Notes: generated by a model from the letters alone, not told the origin. A DNA stretch of 64,000 bases from Nitzschia sp. pyKryTriq1 (GCA_956465555.1 OY101119.1:1846629-1910628), one strand, 5' to 3'; positions 9,369 to 21,323 are shown, counted from the first letter of the stretch. Program-made: numbers and translations.

Positions 9369-12283
9369 TTAGTCATTCATTCGCTTCACTACGGATACAA
9401 TAGACGTGCTACTATCAATCTTGACAGTGTCACCGTCCTTGAACTTGGCCGTAGCCTGCTGAGTTCCAACGATCGCTGGGACACCATACTCCCGGGCCAC
9501 AATGGCGGCATGGGACAACATGCCACCATAGTCAGTCACGATGCCCTTGCAAAGTCCTACCACCACATTAAAGGAAGCAGAGCAGGAGTACGTGATGACA
9601 ATGTCGCCCTTCCTGACCTTGGTCAAATCACCATCGTTGAGAACCAAGCAGACGGGTCCCTCCACAATGCCCATCGAGGCGGCAAGACCCTTGACCTTGT
9701 CGTCACTCTGGGTGATTGCTTCCTCGACATCTGCCTGTCCTTCATCCCAGATACCTTTGAGCAAGGACGAGTCCATGGCACCCATTGTGCGACGGATGAA
9801 AGGAGGCAACTGCATCGGGTCCGGTTGGGGCGGCGGAGTGCCGAGAGCTCTAGGGATGAGGTTGGGATCGGCAGACATGATGTAGTCATATCGCCTCTTG
9901 AGTTCCTTGGGAGTAGGAAGTTCGACAGGACCCGTCTGTTTGTTCTGAGATGCAAAACCAAGATTGCCACCCAAGAGAGAAAGCGCCTCATCCTTGGTGG
10001 CAACACACAAATGCTGGGGCGCGAGAAGGATTCCCTGGTCTGTGAGGCGTCGCCCCGCCTCGATGATACCACGACGGCACAATCCGATACCCGAGAGATC
10101 GGTAGCAAGTCCTCGCTCGTCTCGCATGCGGAAGAAACGGACACCCTGATCGAGAATCTCGTCGAATTCCGCGTGTTTGTCCTCAGGTAAGGCGTTTCTC
10201 CATTCTTCTGCCAATGCCTTTACCTTCTTCTCGGCCTTTTCCGCCATAAGCGGATCTTCTTGGGTTCCCATGTACAGCGTCTTCAGGAAGAAGTCGGGGG
10301 TTTCAATCATTGCAGGAACAACAAGGTCGTATCCGCCAGCCAATCGCCATCCATACTTCAATTTCACTTCACGCATGACTTCGCCGAGTTCCTCTGGCAT
10401 GTGCATGAGGCAGTCGAGGGCCCAGGCGGCATCCTTGTGCTGAAGCAGGAACATAGCCTTTTCAGAGTTGATGAGGAGGTCGTACATTTTGGCAAGAAGA
10501 GGATCCTTGCGGTTCAAGAGACCACGTGACTCAGGCGACGAAGCTTCCAACAACTGAAGCGTGTCCATGATTCCTTTTTCAGTCAAAGCCGACATGCGAT
10601 TCATATAATCACCAACAGCAGCAAATGTAGGGAAAGTGTAGGTGTGATGACGTGTCCAAAATTCAGCTGCCATATCGTAGCAACGCGCCACGTACGACTT
10701 CAAGGCAACGTAGCTCAAGCTGCTGGGATTGACCTTACGAAGCTGTTCCTGCATGTCCTCGCACTCAGGGCGGAAAAAGTCAGTGAACTCTCTATAATCG
10801 TCCTCGTAGAGCTTCTTAGTCCAGTAGGCCTCTGCCGCTCTTTCCAAAGCCTCAGAAGGAGGCTGAATGTCGGGCTGGGTGAACGCGAATTGATGAACGA
10901 ATCGCATCTTGATGTCATGGATCATGCAACCGATACGACGCGCATGGTAGGTTCCTTTCTTGAAGCTGTAGGTAGCTTGGAGCCAAGGAGTCATAGGGCG
11001 AGGGAAGTGTGTAGGGTCAAAAGTCCAGAAACCTTCACCAGGGGGGAGGAACGACAAGCTGCCCATCTCGCCAAGTGTCGTGATAGGGCGAGACTGCAAA
11101 ATGTTTAATTTTCCATGCTGGTCGATTGCCCACTCTATATCTTGGGGGGAGTTGTAAAACTCTTCAATGGTACGAGCAGCCATGTTGAGTGCCTTCAAGT
11201 TCCTGTCCGACAAAACAGACGTTTCCAAGGGAGTTGGTAGCTCGACCTTGATAATGCCTTCTGTGTTCGAAGCACGTGCAAACTTGTGGGTTTGAACCGA
11301 AATATCTTGGTAGACGAGCTTTCCGGTGTACTTGTTAACAACGTAGCGATCTGGGGTCACTTCACCACCAACCAAGCCTTCACCCTGTCCAGGAACGGCC
11401 TCGACCATGATTTCAGTCTCTTCTCCCCATAAGTTTCTGCTGAAGCAAACTCCCGCAGTGGAGGCGTCGACCATTTCCATTATCAAGACACCCATCTGGG
11501 GCGCCTTCATGTTCGCTGGAGAATACTTGTCGGGTTCCTCAGGGTCTCCAAATTCACCAAGGAAGCAAGCCTTGGAAACGTACTCCAGGATATGGTTCTT
11601 GAACATGCTTGCCCAGCATCCTTTGATGGACTCGACAATTTCTTCCGTGGTCGACTTGTACAAGAATGTATCGTACTGGCCAGCAAACGATTGTCCGGCC
11701 AAATCTGTAATATCAAAAATAAAACAGAATTAGAGCACTGCAGCACAGACAATATTTGGCGGGGGAAACGGAGACGATTCAAAATCTTACCTTCGGCAGA
11801 ACCACTGGAACGAACGGCAAAAGTGGCTCCTCCAGCTGCGATATCGATCCAAGCCTCCAAATTCTGAACAACCTCGTCCAAGAGAGGAGTTTCCATGATT
11901 TTCTTTCGAATTTCTTCCAACTTGGGCTTGGCAGCCTCACGGATAGTCTCATCGCGCAGGTCACTTCCGAAGACTTCGTCGATGAGGTCGACCACTCCTG
12001 CCGTCTCGATGTGCATACTGTAGACAAAAGTTGGAATGACGAAAGAATTGGGGACTGGAAGCCCAAACTTCATCAAACGCCAGCACTGAAGAGCCTTTCC
12101 ACCGATGAGGTTCAAAGTGGCCTCTTCGTAAGTGCTCAACGGACAACCCAATGAAGAGTCGAATTGCTCTTCGCCGAGCTCGTTCACGAGACCGAACATG
12201 TCGCGGCCCCACATGGAGTGGCGTCCACTCATGCGGCCTCGGATGGAGTTTCCGCGTTCCATAAAACTGACACGACGAGCCAT
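9369..12283 (-). CDS. PEP-synthase/rifampicin-phosphotransferase-like dikinase
   Basis: Exons are 12283-11791 and 11704-9369 (intron 86 nt), giving 942 residues. The N-terminal third is a PPDK_N/pyruvate-phosphate-dikinase ATP-binding domain: GGKA, VRSSGSAEDLAGQSFAGQYD (the join falls at E164/D165) and DIEWAID. A helical middle region of about 450 residues follows. The C-terminal swivelling phosphohistidine domain has GGMLSHAAIVARE, with the phospho-accepting His at residue 896, and the protein ends about 46 residues later. True PEP synthases continue into a TIM-barrel pyruvate-binding domain; none is present here. The order ATP domain, helical domain, His domain matches rifampicin phosphotransferases and other dikinases of unknown substrate. 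No plastid signal is evident; the Arg/Ser-rich N-terminus might be mitochondrial. The substrate is unknown. Confidence 0.85.
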
Positions 12284-13514
12284 GTTGCTGGATCTTTTCT
12301 CTGTGACTTTTTGTTAAAAGACTTGAAAGGAGGAACCAGGAACCGGTCCCTGTTTTTATGATGAAGAGGGAACAGAGTGCAAAGATTTTTTCTGCCGTCA
12401 TCGACTGTGGACCGCGGCATACCAAGTCTAAAATGCAAAAATGCATGCATTATGCATTTCAAGATCCTGTTCACTATCATACCGTTGACTACCAGGTGGT
12501 ACCGATAGTGTACCGGGAAGGGCAGCCAAAGTTTCGGATCGTGTTTCTGAAGGTGCGCAAAAAAGCGCGCGAAATGGCTGGCTCGTGCATGGTTTTAGCC
12601 AATCAAAATAAAATAGAGTGTGGGCATTATCGTTTGTTAAGTGAAGTACATAGTGATTCCGGATTCCAGGCCTGTGCGCCATCCAGTATTCAGGAAATGG
12701 CGGATTTGGTTGATTTCTACGGGTTTTCGTACTGAAACGAGCCGGCCGAGTCGTGAAACCGAGCAGTCTACCGTAGAATCTACGTGGTAGTCTTCGGTAC
12801 TGGCCGCGCTGGCTACCGGCGGAGACTATTTTTTGACTACCAGGAGTGTCATTTTTGACTACCTCGCGGTGTATCGGAGAGAGGGTCGGTAGTCTTGCCG
12901 GCTGCCGGCTTGACTTCTCGCACCGAGTAGTCAAACAAAGAGGTCGACGACCATGATGATGGCACCAAAAGAGGCCCCAAAGCACTTCATCCCATGCATT
13001 TAACCTCACATGAAAATGGTGTTGCTTTGTGTCCACGTAGATTCTCGTTTCCTTGTTGGTCGAGAATTCGTCGGTCTTGGCGTCGAGTAGCGCCGCGTTC
13101 ATCATTTTCCTTTTCGTTGTTCGTTCTAGCTAGTCTTGCGGCCGGCCGTTCGATAATCTGGGCTAGCAGAAGTAGTGTATTGTTTACTGTCTCAATGTAC
13201 TAGTAAGCTTCAGGCTTTAGTACCAATTGGTATGTTGCAAAGTCTCTAGTCTGATAAGTCGTACGAGTTACGAATGTTTCGTTTTCCAAATTATGATCCT
13301 ATTTTATCTGTCTACTTTCTGCTTTTATGAATGTTCGAGGTGGCCCCATGGGCCTGTTACACATGGTTTCCATGGGCCTTTAACTTGTGCTTCGTTGGGC
13401 CCCCATTAGTACGTAGATTCAAAAATTTGAATGTTGCAATACACACGGTCTACGCGACTCGTACGACCATAGTCTGCCCGTCGTCGGTAGATAATGTCCT
13501 GAAGGATCTTCCAC
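12284..13514. other. Long intergenic spacer, no supported gene
   Basis: About 1.2 kb between the dikinase start and the first LTR-like repeat. A CCAAT-type box (gccaatca, 12598-12605) lies about 315 nt upstream of the dikinase start. Near 13345 and 13372 the word ccatgggcct is repeated. Open frames on both strands here have no recognisable protein character. The stretch 12740-13110 is rich in tagtc/gacta words. Confidence 0.5.
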
Positions 13515-13801
13515 GCTAGTGCGCGCCGTGCATGCGCAGACGCCCTAGCCACGACCAGTCGATGACGTGGTCGGCCCGTAATGACTCGGGTGCGTGTGAG
13601 ACGCGCGACGTACGACTGGCCCCCGTCCGTTGCTAAGACTCAACAGAAACTACAAGTCTATGTACTAGACTGCAACTGCCAAACAGGCACCGAAAATAGC
13701 TCATCACATAAAATGAGATTCAAACCACATGAAATAGATTCATCTGGTCAACCATGTGAAAGTCATGCAAGATTAATATTTCGCCAAGTCAGCGCAATAT
13801 C
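13515..13801 (-). repeat. LTR-like repeat, left copy (inverted relative to 18094-18380)
   Basis: These 287 nt read, in reverse complement, almost exactly like 18094-18380; by eye I count about eight differences, roughly 97% identity. The retroelement orientation is minus. On the inner side it abuts a copia-type polyprotein remnant, which supports reading the repeat as a long terminal repeat. The two copies face each other across the CLPTM1-family gene. Confidence 0.8.
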
Positions 13802-14110
13802 GACTACCTCGTGCATAGGGCAATGTATCGCTCGCGTGGTTTTTTGAATAGCCCAAGAACAGGCATGGTTTGCCTCGATCTTCAATCTTGCCCTTGATTT
13901 TAGTGTGATCCGTCACAATTGCGATCTCACCAAACTTCCTTAAATAACGAGCATATTTGGGGTCCGTGCCATAAAATTTCTTGTATGCGCTTTCGGATTC
14001 TCCTTCTGCAACGATGATATTTTCGTTGTCGGTCGCAGTGTTTGCACCTTCCGCCCACAATTTCCCAACTGGTAGACACAATTTCCACTCAGCTCTCTTA
14101 CCTTAGCTCT
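13802..14110 (-). mobile_element. Copia-type (Ty1, CoDi-like) polyprotein remnant
   Basis: The minus strand encodes a stretch resembling the region just after the integrase core of diatom copia elements (GEIAIVTDH, then GKIEDRGKPCLFLGYSKNH). It runs directly into the left LTR-like repeat. This is a broken fossil that keeps only a small part of an element about 5 kb long. The close similarity of its LTR to the other copy suggests a fairly young family. Confidence 0.75.
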
Positions 14111-14729
14111 GTGTTCAAGCTCTTATCTGTTGATCAATTTCAGTAGCGAAACGTTGCTTCAAACGAGGTTCGTCTTAACCTTTCGCTTCGAAGCGTGTTA
14201 CAAACTCTCGTGTCTCTTTAGCGTAATGTCCGCTTACTAAAATTATGAGCACTTCTACTCTACTATTTTCTTCTCATGTACTTTCGGTCAAACGTGTGTC
14301 GTTCTTCATATCGTTTCTCCGATGTTCTCCGGGGGTCTTCGATTCTCTCCGAATCCTTCAGAATTATACAGAATCATTCGCCGCGTGTCTCGATATTCGA
14401 TTCCTTCGAATCATCATGAGCAACACTCTCCAACAAGAACGTTTCTCAACAGGCGCCCCGCGCGGGATGCGCGCGGCCGGTCGATCGATATTATTATTAT
14501 TTTTTCTGATCGATCGATGCTGGCTGCGCATCGAAACTCGAAACTCGAAACAACTTGGAATAGTTGTCGTACAAATCCTTCGCTCCTCGTTGTTACTGCT
14601 TGGGTTGTTCGTGCACTCGTATTGGACTGTATTATCAATCAAGGCCACAAGTCGGAGTGTGTTTTACCTTTCTGAGTGACACTTCAACAGCAAACAGTGA
14701 AATCTTTCATCACGAAAGAAAACACGAAA
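14111..14729. other. Spacer upstream of the CLPTM1-family gene
   Basis: About 620 nt. It contains an inverted repeat with 9-bp arms, tcgatcgat at 14481-14489 and atcgatcga at 14509-14517, around a TTA-rich loop. No gene or RNA is recognised. The 3' part should hold the promoter and 5' UTR of the following gene. The left 100 nt may still be retroelement-derived. Confidence 0.45.
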
Positions 14730-17369
14730 ATGGCAGAATCATCATCCAAATCTTCCTCGATATTTTCATCGTCCTGTGCCGCATCGGTGCTGATGGTGGT
14801 GTACGTTTGCATGGCTACGTTCAATCTGTAAGTTCGTATTCTGTTCTGTCTATCGATAGATGCATGATGCACGATTGTTACTCGGTATTCGTGTGATTGA
14901 CTGCCACTGATATGCTTCAATGATGAATATTCATTCATTCCCTCCTTCCGCAGATACGGCCTCATGTACCCGCTGACATTTGTAGACTTGACGGCGGTGC
15001 CACCCGAGCAGATGGTAAATCCGCTGTGGGAAATAGAAGAAAAGTTGCATATGAAAGTGTATTTAAGCTCCAGTCCCAAGTTTGGTCGATCCTTTCTCGA
15101 CAGTGAATTTGCGGAAGGTGCGGCAACGGAAGGTGACACTTCGACGACGATAACGACCGATTCCGATACGGCTTTGTTGTGGAAGCAAGATATCACGGCC
15201 GCTTCATTGTCGAAAACTTTCTTGTTGACTAGCTTGGAATGCGCCGAAACGCGGACATGCGAGAATGAAAACGACCCCTCCTACAAGTACGCCCAAGAGT
15301 GGCTGGATCATACTGACAGGATGCTGTTGCATCAAGGCGACGGGGTCCTTTCTACGATACAATCTGCGGGACAGGGAATAGAATCCACAAGTATTCTCTT
15401 GACTTTCTATCAGGCAATCTCAGAAAAAATTGTGGCATTGTTTTCCATGCTCAATCCTAGCGAAGACTTTGAAACTGAAAGTGACAGCAAAGGGGTTTTA
15501 CAAAGAACGAATGTATACCTCGCAAAGTCGTCCCGCATATGGAAGAACCTCATGTCCAACTCGACCGTTCACATTCATGTTGTAGTCATGCGACAGAAGT
15601 ACAAAGGATCCGGTGCACAGAATCCGGACGAGGCCGCTGCTGCTTTCAGCCAAGCTTCCCGAAGTAACTCGATCTTGGCAGGACAAGTGGGTCTCGTCAA
15701 GTTCGACGAACCCAACCACCTTGCCAAACCAGGACGGTATCTCCACAAGGATTTGATGTACTTGATCAAACGATATGTTCTTATGCAAGTCGATGAAGGC
15801 ACGCGGCCGCCTTGGGATATGGAATTTTCGAAGCCAGAGTATTATGAGGCTTACCAACAAGCGCAGCATATGAAAGAAGAAAAGGCTGGGTATCCTTATT
15901 GGAAACCAGAGGTCGCTGTCAAATACTTGATTGATACTGATTCGTATCCCTACAATATTGCCCAAGCCTCTGGGATGAGCTTTGTCCAAGTCGCCAAGTC
16001 ACCGTCACACCCTGTGGGGGTAGCCCATATCCCAGCGTTGCACGTTGATGAAATTGGCTTGACGAGCGAAAAGTATGTTCCGCTCAATGAAACAATTACC
16101 AGTCTACCGCTTCACATCACGTTTGATCGAAGTGACATGAAAGACGAGAATAAAATTCATGCGACAACGGCAACTGCTGGAGGCATTAGTCCCGCTCGTT
16201 GGAGGCTATTGACTCATCTTTCGCAATCGATCGAGTCCCAAAAACAGCTTGGATTTGAACAGGTACGTGGAAGAAAAGTTTCATTTCACTTTGGCTCAAT
16301 GCTTTCTGCAAACTGTCTCACCATTTGTCCTTTCGCCCGTTTCAGTCCGATATTGATGATCTTCGACGGCTTATTGCCGACACTAATGTTACTTTGCTTG
16401 GGATCACCGTGCTCGCTAGTGCCTTGCATCTGTTGTTTGAATTTCTGACATTCAAGAACGAAGTTTCATTTTGGAAAAACAACACAGATTTAACGGGTCT
16501 GAGTGTGCGGTCATTGTTTCTGGATATGATGGGACAAGTGATCATTGTTCTCTATTTGATTGAGAAAGACTCTTCACTCCTGATGATCATCCCCTCTGCA
16601 ATAGGTTGTCTCATTGCGCTCTGGAAGTGCCAACGAGCAGCCGGTCTTTCCTTTGTCAAAGTCAGTGGCAATCGTGCGAAGACGGTGGCTTGGTGGAACC
16701 TTACCTCGTGGCTCATTGGATATGAACTTCGAGCCACAAGACTCCAAGTTGGGGTTGGGGTTGGGGTTTCTTCCGGGTCAAAAGAAGGAGACAGCGATCA
16801 AAATAATGAAAGTGCTCCTGACAAAGAAGATCTGCATGCACTGAGCCTGGAATGTGACCGGATAGCTACCAAACATCTTGGAAGATATCTTTTGCCTCTC
16901 GTTTTTGCATACACGCTGTATTCATTTTTCATGGAGGAGCACAGTGGATGGTATTCTTGGTTAATCATTTCGGCCTCATCCGCCGTCTACGCACTCGGCT
17001 TTGCACTAATGACGCCACAACTGTACGTATTCTGTCTTGCTATCAAAGAGTCTCGATCGATCTCTTCTCGCCTACCTGACTAACCCAATCTTACCCAGTT
17101 TCCTCAACTACAAATTGAAATCGGTGGCTCATCTCCCTTGGAGAGTTCTGGTTTACAAAAGTTTGAATACTTTCATTGACGACTTGTTTTCTTTCATCAT
17201 CCGGATGCCAACCATGGCACGAATTAGTTGCTTCAGAGATGATGTCGTCTTTTTTATTTATCTCTACCAGCGATGGCTCTATCCGGTTGATACTTCGCGT
17301 CCAGTGGAAGGTGGAGGTGATGGGATGGAAGCGCCAAGCAAGGACCCTGAGGCCAAGAAGAATCGATAA
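14730..17369 (+). CDS. CLPTM1-family multipass membrane protein
   Basis: Exons are 14730-14827, 14954-16262, 16346-17022 and 17099-17369, with introns of 126, 83 and 76 nt, giving 784 residues. Exon 1 encodes the Ser-rich N-terminus and first membrane segment (SVLMVVYVCMATFNL). A large lumenal domain follows, with family-typical blocks NSTVHIHVV and FLTFKNEVSFW. Several helices come after it, including GITVLASALHLLFEFL, then VFAYTLYSFF and, near the C-terminus, MPTMARISCFRDDVVFFIYLYQRW, which is strongly conserved in the family. Human CLPTM1 is an ER protein that retains receptor subunits, and CLPTM1L is reported to scramble GlcN-PI for GPI anchors; which role applies here is unknown. The C-terminus is short and charged (EAKKNR). 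The gene sits between two inverted LTR-like repeats. Confidence 0.92.
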
Positions 17370-18082
17370 TCGCATCCTTTCTGGGCTTCAAATAGTCTGT
17401 TGTTGTTAACTGCCTCCAGTACCGTTTAGCGTCGCTAACATGTGATGTGGATCCCGTCAGAGGCTCGCGGGCACCTAGGCTTGACTACTAAGTGCATTCT
17501 TAGAGTAGGACTATTCTTGTTCTGAGTGGGATGTCTGCTTGTGCATCCTCGTCTAGCTCCAGGGTTGATTGTGTCCACCAGTAAAGTCAGTCTGCTAGAG
17601 TCTCCACTTTGACAGGTGGACTTGATCGGGTAGATTGCCTGCCACTTTGTGGACGAAACTTCTCCATGGGATTACAATGTAATGCTCAATGGTGTAAAAG
17701 CCCGGCTTCACTACGGGCGACTTTGATCTTGCGCCCTACCTGATGGTGAAAGCCCTGAAGGGCAGTCATGAGGGATTATTTGACTCCAACTAGTCAAAAT
17801 GATCATCCGTCCGGTCATTCCTACCAGAGTGAGAATGACCGGAGGACGGATACTACATCACTTAGTACGCCGGCTGTCCAATCCAATGAAAGAGATTTCC
17901 CTTCCGAGGGAGATAACCTTGAGCTCAACAGAGAGCAAGTACAGTGGATTGAGCTACTCACTCAGGGATGCCATCCCAATGATGCTGCCCTATGCACAAG
18001 GTAGTCGACAAGAATGATTGAAAGTGAAAATTGTGAGCTAGAAATGAATTGTTATTTTGGAACTACTTGTTTCAAAATCAAT
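17370..18082 (+). mobile_element. Spacer and probable 3' internal part of the right LTR element
   Basis: This stretch follows the CLPTM1 stop and ends at the right LTR-like repeat. Just before the repeat it shares the words ccctatgcac and aggtagtcga with the left remnant, so at least the last 100 nt derive from the same family. An imperfect hairpin lies at about 17803-17850, with arms of atccgtc plus cggtcattc and their complements. A second small stem, gcccg with cgggc, is at about 17701-17726. It is a broken fossil, and where it begins is unclear. Confidence 0.45.
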
Positions 18083-18380
18083 TGTTGAGAAAAGATATTG
18101 CGCTGACTTGGTGAAATATTAATCTTGCATGACTTTCACATGGTTGACCAGATGAATCTATTTCATGTGGTATGAATCTCATTTTGTGTGGTGAGCTATT
18201 TTCGGTGCCTGTTTGGCAGTTGTAGTCTAGTACTTAGACTTGTAGTTTCTGTTGAGTCTTTGCAACGGACGGGGGCCAGTCGTACGTCGCGCGTCTCACA
18301 CGCACCCGAGTCATTACGGGCCGACCACGTCATCGACTGGTCGTGGCTAGGGCGTCTGCGCATGCACGGCACGCACTAGC
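18083..18380 (+). repeat. LTR-like repeat, right copy
   Basis: The repeat probably starts with TGTTGAG at 18083, a usual LTR start, and ends at about 18375-18380. Bases 18094-18380 match the reverse complement of 13515-13801 at about 97%. It lies in plus orientation, facing away from CLPTM1. No target-site duplication could be assigned with confidence, because both copies share ctagc at their outer edge. Confidence 0.78.
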
Positions 18381-18475
18381 AACAACGAAAACAAAAGCGA
18401 CGATGAAAGCGCCTGAGAAACAGGCCTGGATGTGAACGAAAAGACCGGATACGGTAGTTATAAAAATATAGACGA

Positions 18476-18745
18476 ATGTCTATACGTCGGTGGCCAAACC
18501 ATCAAACCACAGCGGTCAGACGAACCGCTGGCGCTGATCATCTTCATGGACATCGTGACGAAGGCAACCACCCCCATACCGGTAATTACCAAGTCAGGGA
18601 CGAAGTCCTCATAAAGCAGGATCAAAATGCAAAATTCGAAACGGACCCTTACAAAGGTCCATACGTTATTACAGAAGTTAGAAATAACGGAACCGTTCGC
18701 GTTCGCGAAAAGAATGTGTTGGATAAGTCCCGAAAGCGATATTAG
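18476..18745 (+). mobile_element. Gypsy-type integrase C-terminal remnant
   Basis: About 60 codons read like the SH3-like C-terminal region of Ty3/gypsy-type integrases: DEVLIKQDQNAKFETDPYKG, then PYVITEVRNNGTVRVR. That sequence follows the integrase core in many diatom gypsy elements. Only this piece is recognisable; it is a broken fossil of a different family from the copia-type remnant beside it. No LTR of its own was found. Confidence 0.65.
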
Positions 18746-19780
18746 ACTGGTAGAGTAGTCTACTAGTAGTACTGTAGTACAGTGGTACAGTAGAGGCGCG
18801 AAGAAGAAGAATCATCATCAGCGAAACGGCTCCACGACGGCGAACCGGCGTCGTCACGGCGAAACTGATTTCTACCGGTACCGACCACCGCACATGTCCA
18901 TCAATAATTATTATTGTTGCGAATCGGCGAGAATCATCGGCGAATCGATCCAGCCTGCCGCATCACTTCACTTGCTCGACCAATCAACGTCAGTTATCTT
19001 GCGTGCGTCAGAAAATGGATCAGCAAAAAACACTTATCGATCACTTTGTAATCGACAAGGTGTGAAGGGATGAATGAGCCCCGCGGGCTTTAGTTTTCAG
19101 AAGGCAGCTATGCTATCCATCTCTGACGGAGGATGACATCATCGTTCTGATGATGAATTCAACTTGAAACTGGAACTATCAACTAAATAGCGCGCAAGTA
19201 CGAAGTATGTACCAAGCAGTGGCGGGCCGGCAAGAGTGTTTATTGGGCCTGGCGTACTGTACTCGTAGGACTTTTTAAGAATACCGTACATACATACGTA
19301 GTCTACCGTAGGACATGACATTCGACTTGAAAAAGGAGAGGGAAACTCGACACCACGAAAATCCTCTAAATAGATGGATGACTTGTTGGCTGCTGGCACA
19401 TTGCGTACTTCGATCTCATTGGAGGAAACTGACGAAGCCACCTGCTGGAGCTTGCAATATCATTCTGATGTCATGTCTTACCTCGTACAGTGCATAGGAT
19501 TCATCGCTACTGTAGCTAGGGCACACGTGTTTTCATTTGCAGTAGACTCACTACTGCCACCTACAGGTAGAACAGTGAATTTCAAGGAAGAAACTGAAAT
19601 GGAGCGGAATGCACGCCGGAAGCGGCCCGAAGACCGAGACCGAAGACAACACAATCCTCCTGCCTTTTTCATCTAGTCGGAAGTTGCACAAGCACGTCTC
19701 TCCCATTATTTTGCTTCAATCTCACAACTTGAAACTTCTAGATTGAACACAAGAATACAAAATATCTCTCGAGTTCTGCC
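18746..19780. other. Intergenic spacer upstream of the HSF-type gene
   Basis: About 1 kb without a supported gene. It contains tagtac-rich words at 18756-18800, an accggtaccga word near 18875 and a CCAAT-type box (accaatcaac, about 18979). Open frames on both strands between 19139 and 19676 overlap each other and show no domain. The last 100 nt presumably hold the HSF promoter and 5' UTR. Confidence 0.5.
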
Positions 19781-20747
19781 ATGGCAACCCTTATGGACAA
19801 CTTGCGACCAGGTGTGAGTGGACTCTCACATCTTGTCGAGGCAGCCACAGCGCTCACTGCGCTCGTGGAGTCGGAGCCTCCAATGAACGCAAGGGCGTTC
19901 AGCAGATCTGACGCTATCGTTAGTGACGATGATGAAAATCGTAGTAAGAAATCGCTGCCTAATAAGGCTAGCAAGAAGCGCGAAATGTTTCCCCAGAAGC
20001 TTCTTGATATTTTGTCTGACCCCGCGTTGTCTGACATTGTGTCATGGCTTCCACACGGTCGCTCATTCGTCATCATCAGACCTGATATGTTTACTGAGGA
20101 GGTGCTGCCAAAATACCTCCCTCCAGTTGATGCTCGTGCAAGCACAAAGTATCCATCCTTTACGAGGAAACTGAATCGATGGTAAGTTTATGTTTGGATT
20201 GCTGAATCCAGTGGATGCACAAGAAACTGACCCTTCACCTTCCATCTGTAGGGGTTTCCGTCAAGCTACACGAGGTCCTGATACAGGTGCTTTCCATCAT
20301 CCTCTCTTCCGTCGCGACCAACCTGAGCTTTGCGTGCAGATGCTCTGTCAGAAATCCCGAGAAAAGTCCCCACGTCGCTCTCTACCACCGAAGAAGAGAA
20401 TTGTTTCCGGCACTAAACCCTTCTCTGAAGGACTGAGTCTTTCGGCCGGCGTGGTTTCGGACTCATCCAACGCAAGCACCATTTCATCCGACGAACGATC
20501 TGTCGGTTCGAGTACAAACTCAACTGCATCCTCCATCAACCGTGCGGAAAATATGCCTAACGGTTCTCTCGTATCCATCGTTTCGGATCTTCGGAAGGAC
20601 AACGTTGGAACTTTGCCGTTTATCTCCAACGACTCCGAGCTTGTGGCAAGTACTCTTCGAGAACGTGACCGAAACGAAGTACTAAATGCTGCAAAGGCGA
20701 TGCTATATGAGTCCTACATCCTAGCATTAAGGGGGGAGAAACCATGA
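19781..20747 (+). CDS. HSF-type DNA-binding protein
   Basis: Exons are 19781-20181 and 20252-20747 (intron 70 nt), giving 298 residues. The heat-shock-factor winged-helix domain covers about residues 68-167: FPQKLLDILSDP, then DIVSWLPHGRSFVI, FTEEVLPKYL, YPSFTRKLNRWGFRQ and HPLFRRDQPELC. The intron splits the Trp codon in the recognition helix region. No clear HR-A/B coiled coil follows. The C-terminal half is Ser/Thr-rich and looks disordered, ending in a short amphipathic segment (LNAAKAMLYESYILAL). Diatoms carry greatly expanded families of such factors, so a specific heat-shock role cannot be assumed. The start is the first ATG in the open frame. Confidence 0.93.
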
Positions 20748-21323
20748 CACGAATCTTGAGTGATAAACCATTTCATCTAAAAACGCAACCCGCTATAATA
20801 TTTTAACGTATCTATCCTCTTTCCACAAACTACTACTACTCAAAAAGCTGCAATGTACTAGGAGAATTCAATGATCTTTAGCTCGCTTGCTTGACTTGAT
20901 TTGGAAAGGATAGATTCCCCAGACTGCTTCGAAGTTTATCTAAGCATGCTTCTCTGCTCTACTACTAATAGAAGCGCACTGGAGCTCTGGTAGAGAGCGG
21001 TGGTTTTCGTTGGTTCTCAACGCCACAATTTGCAAGCAAGGAGAAGGTCCCTGTTGTAATATCTTTAATTAGACCCCCTTCTCTTTGCCACCAGCATACA
21101 TGTGCCACCGTTCTGGTAGCATGGAGTTAGTCATCAAAATAATTCTCTGACGTTGTCAAAGACAAAATGTGCGCACGAGAGAAAGATGCTTATGTCATTA
21201 GAGAATTGACCAATGAAATCAATTGAGCTTATTACATCATCGCAATCCGTTGATTAAAAATAAATTTTGGCGAATTTTAAAGGCCTCGTATGATACTGGT
21301 ATATTGTACAGTACTAAAAATTC

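Noticed and set aside
12428-13105. A 225-codon minus-strand open frame
   Set aside because: No recognisable protein character, crosses tagtc-rich repeat words, and no splice signals lead to a better product.
13515-18380. The inverted repeats as terminal inverted repeats of one large DNA transposon carrying CLPTM1
   Set aside because: Copia-type sequence sits next to the repeat on the inner side, no transposase is present, and CLPTM1 is a conserved host gene; two separate LTR remnants explain it better.
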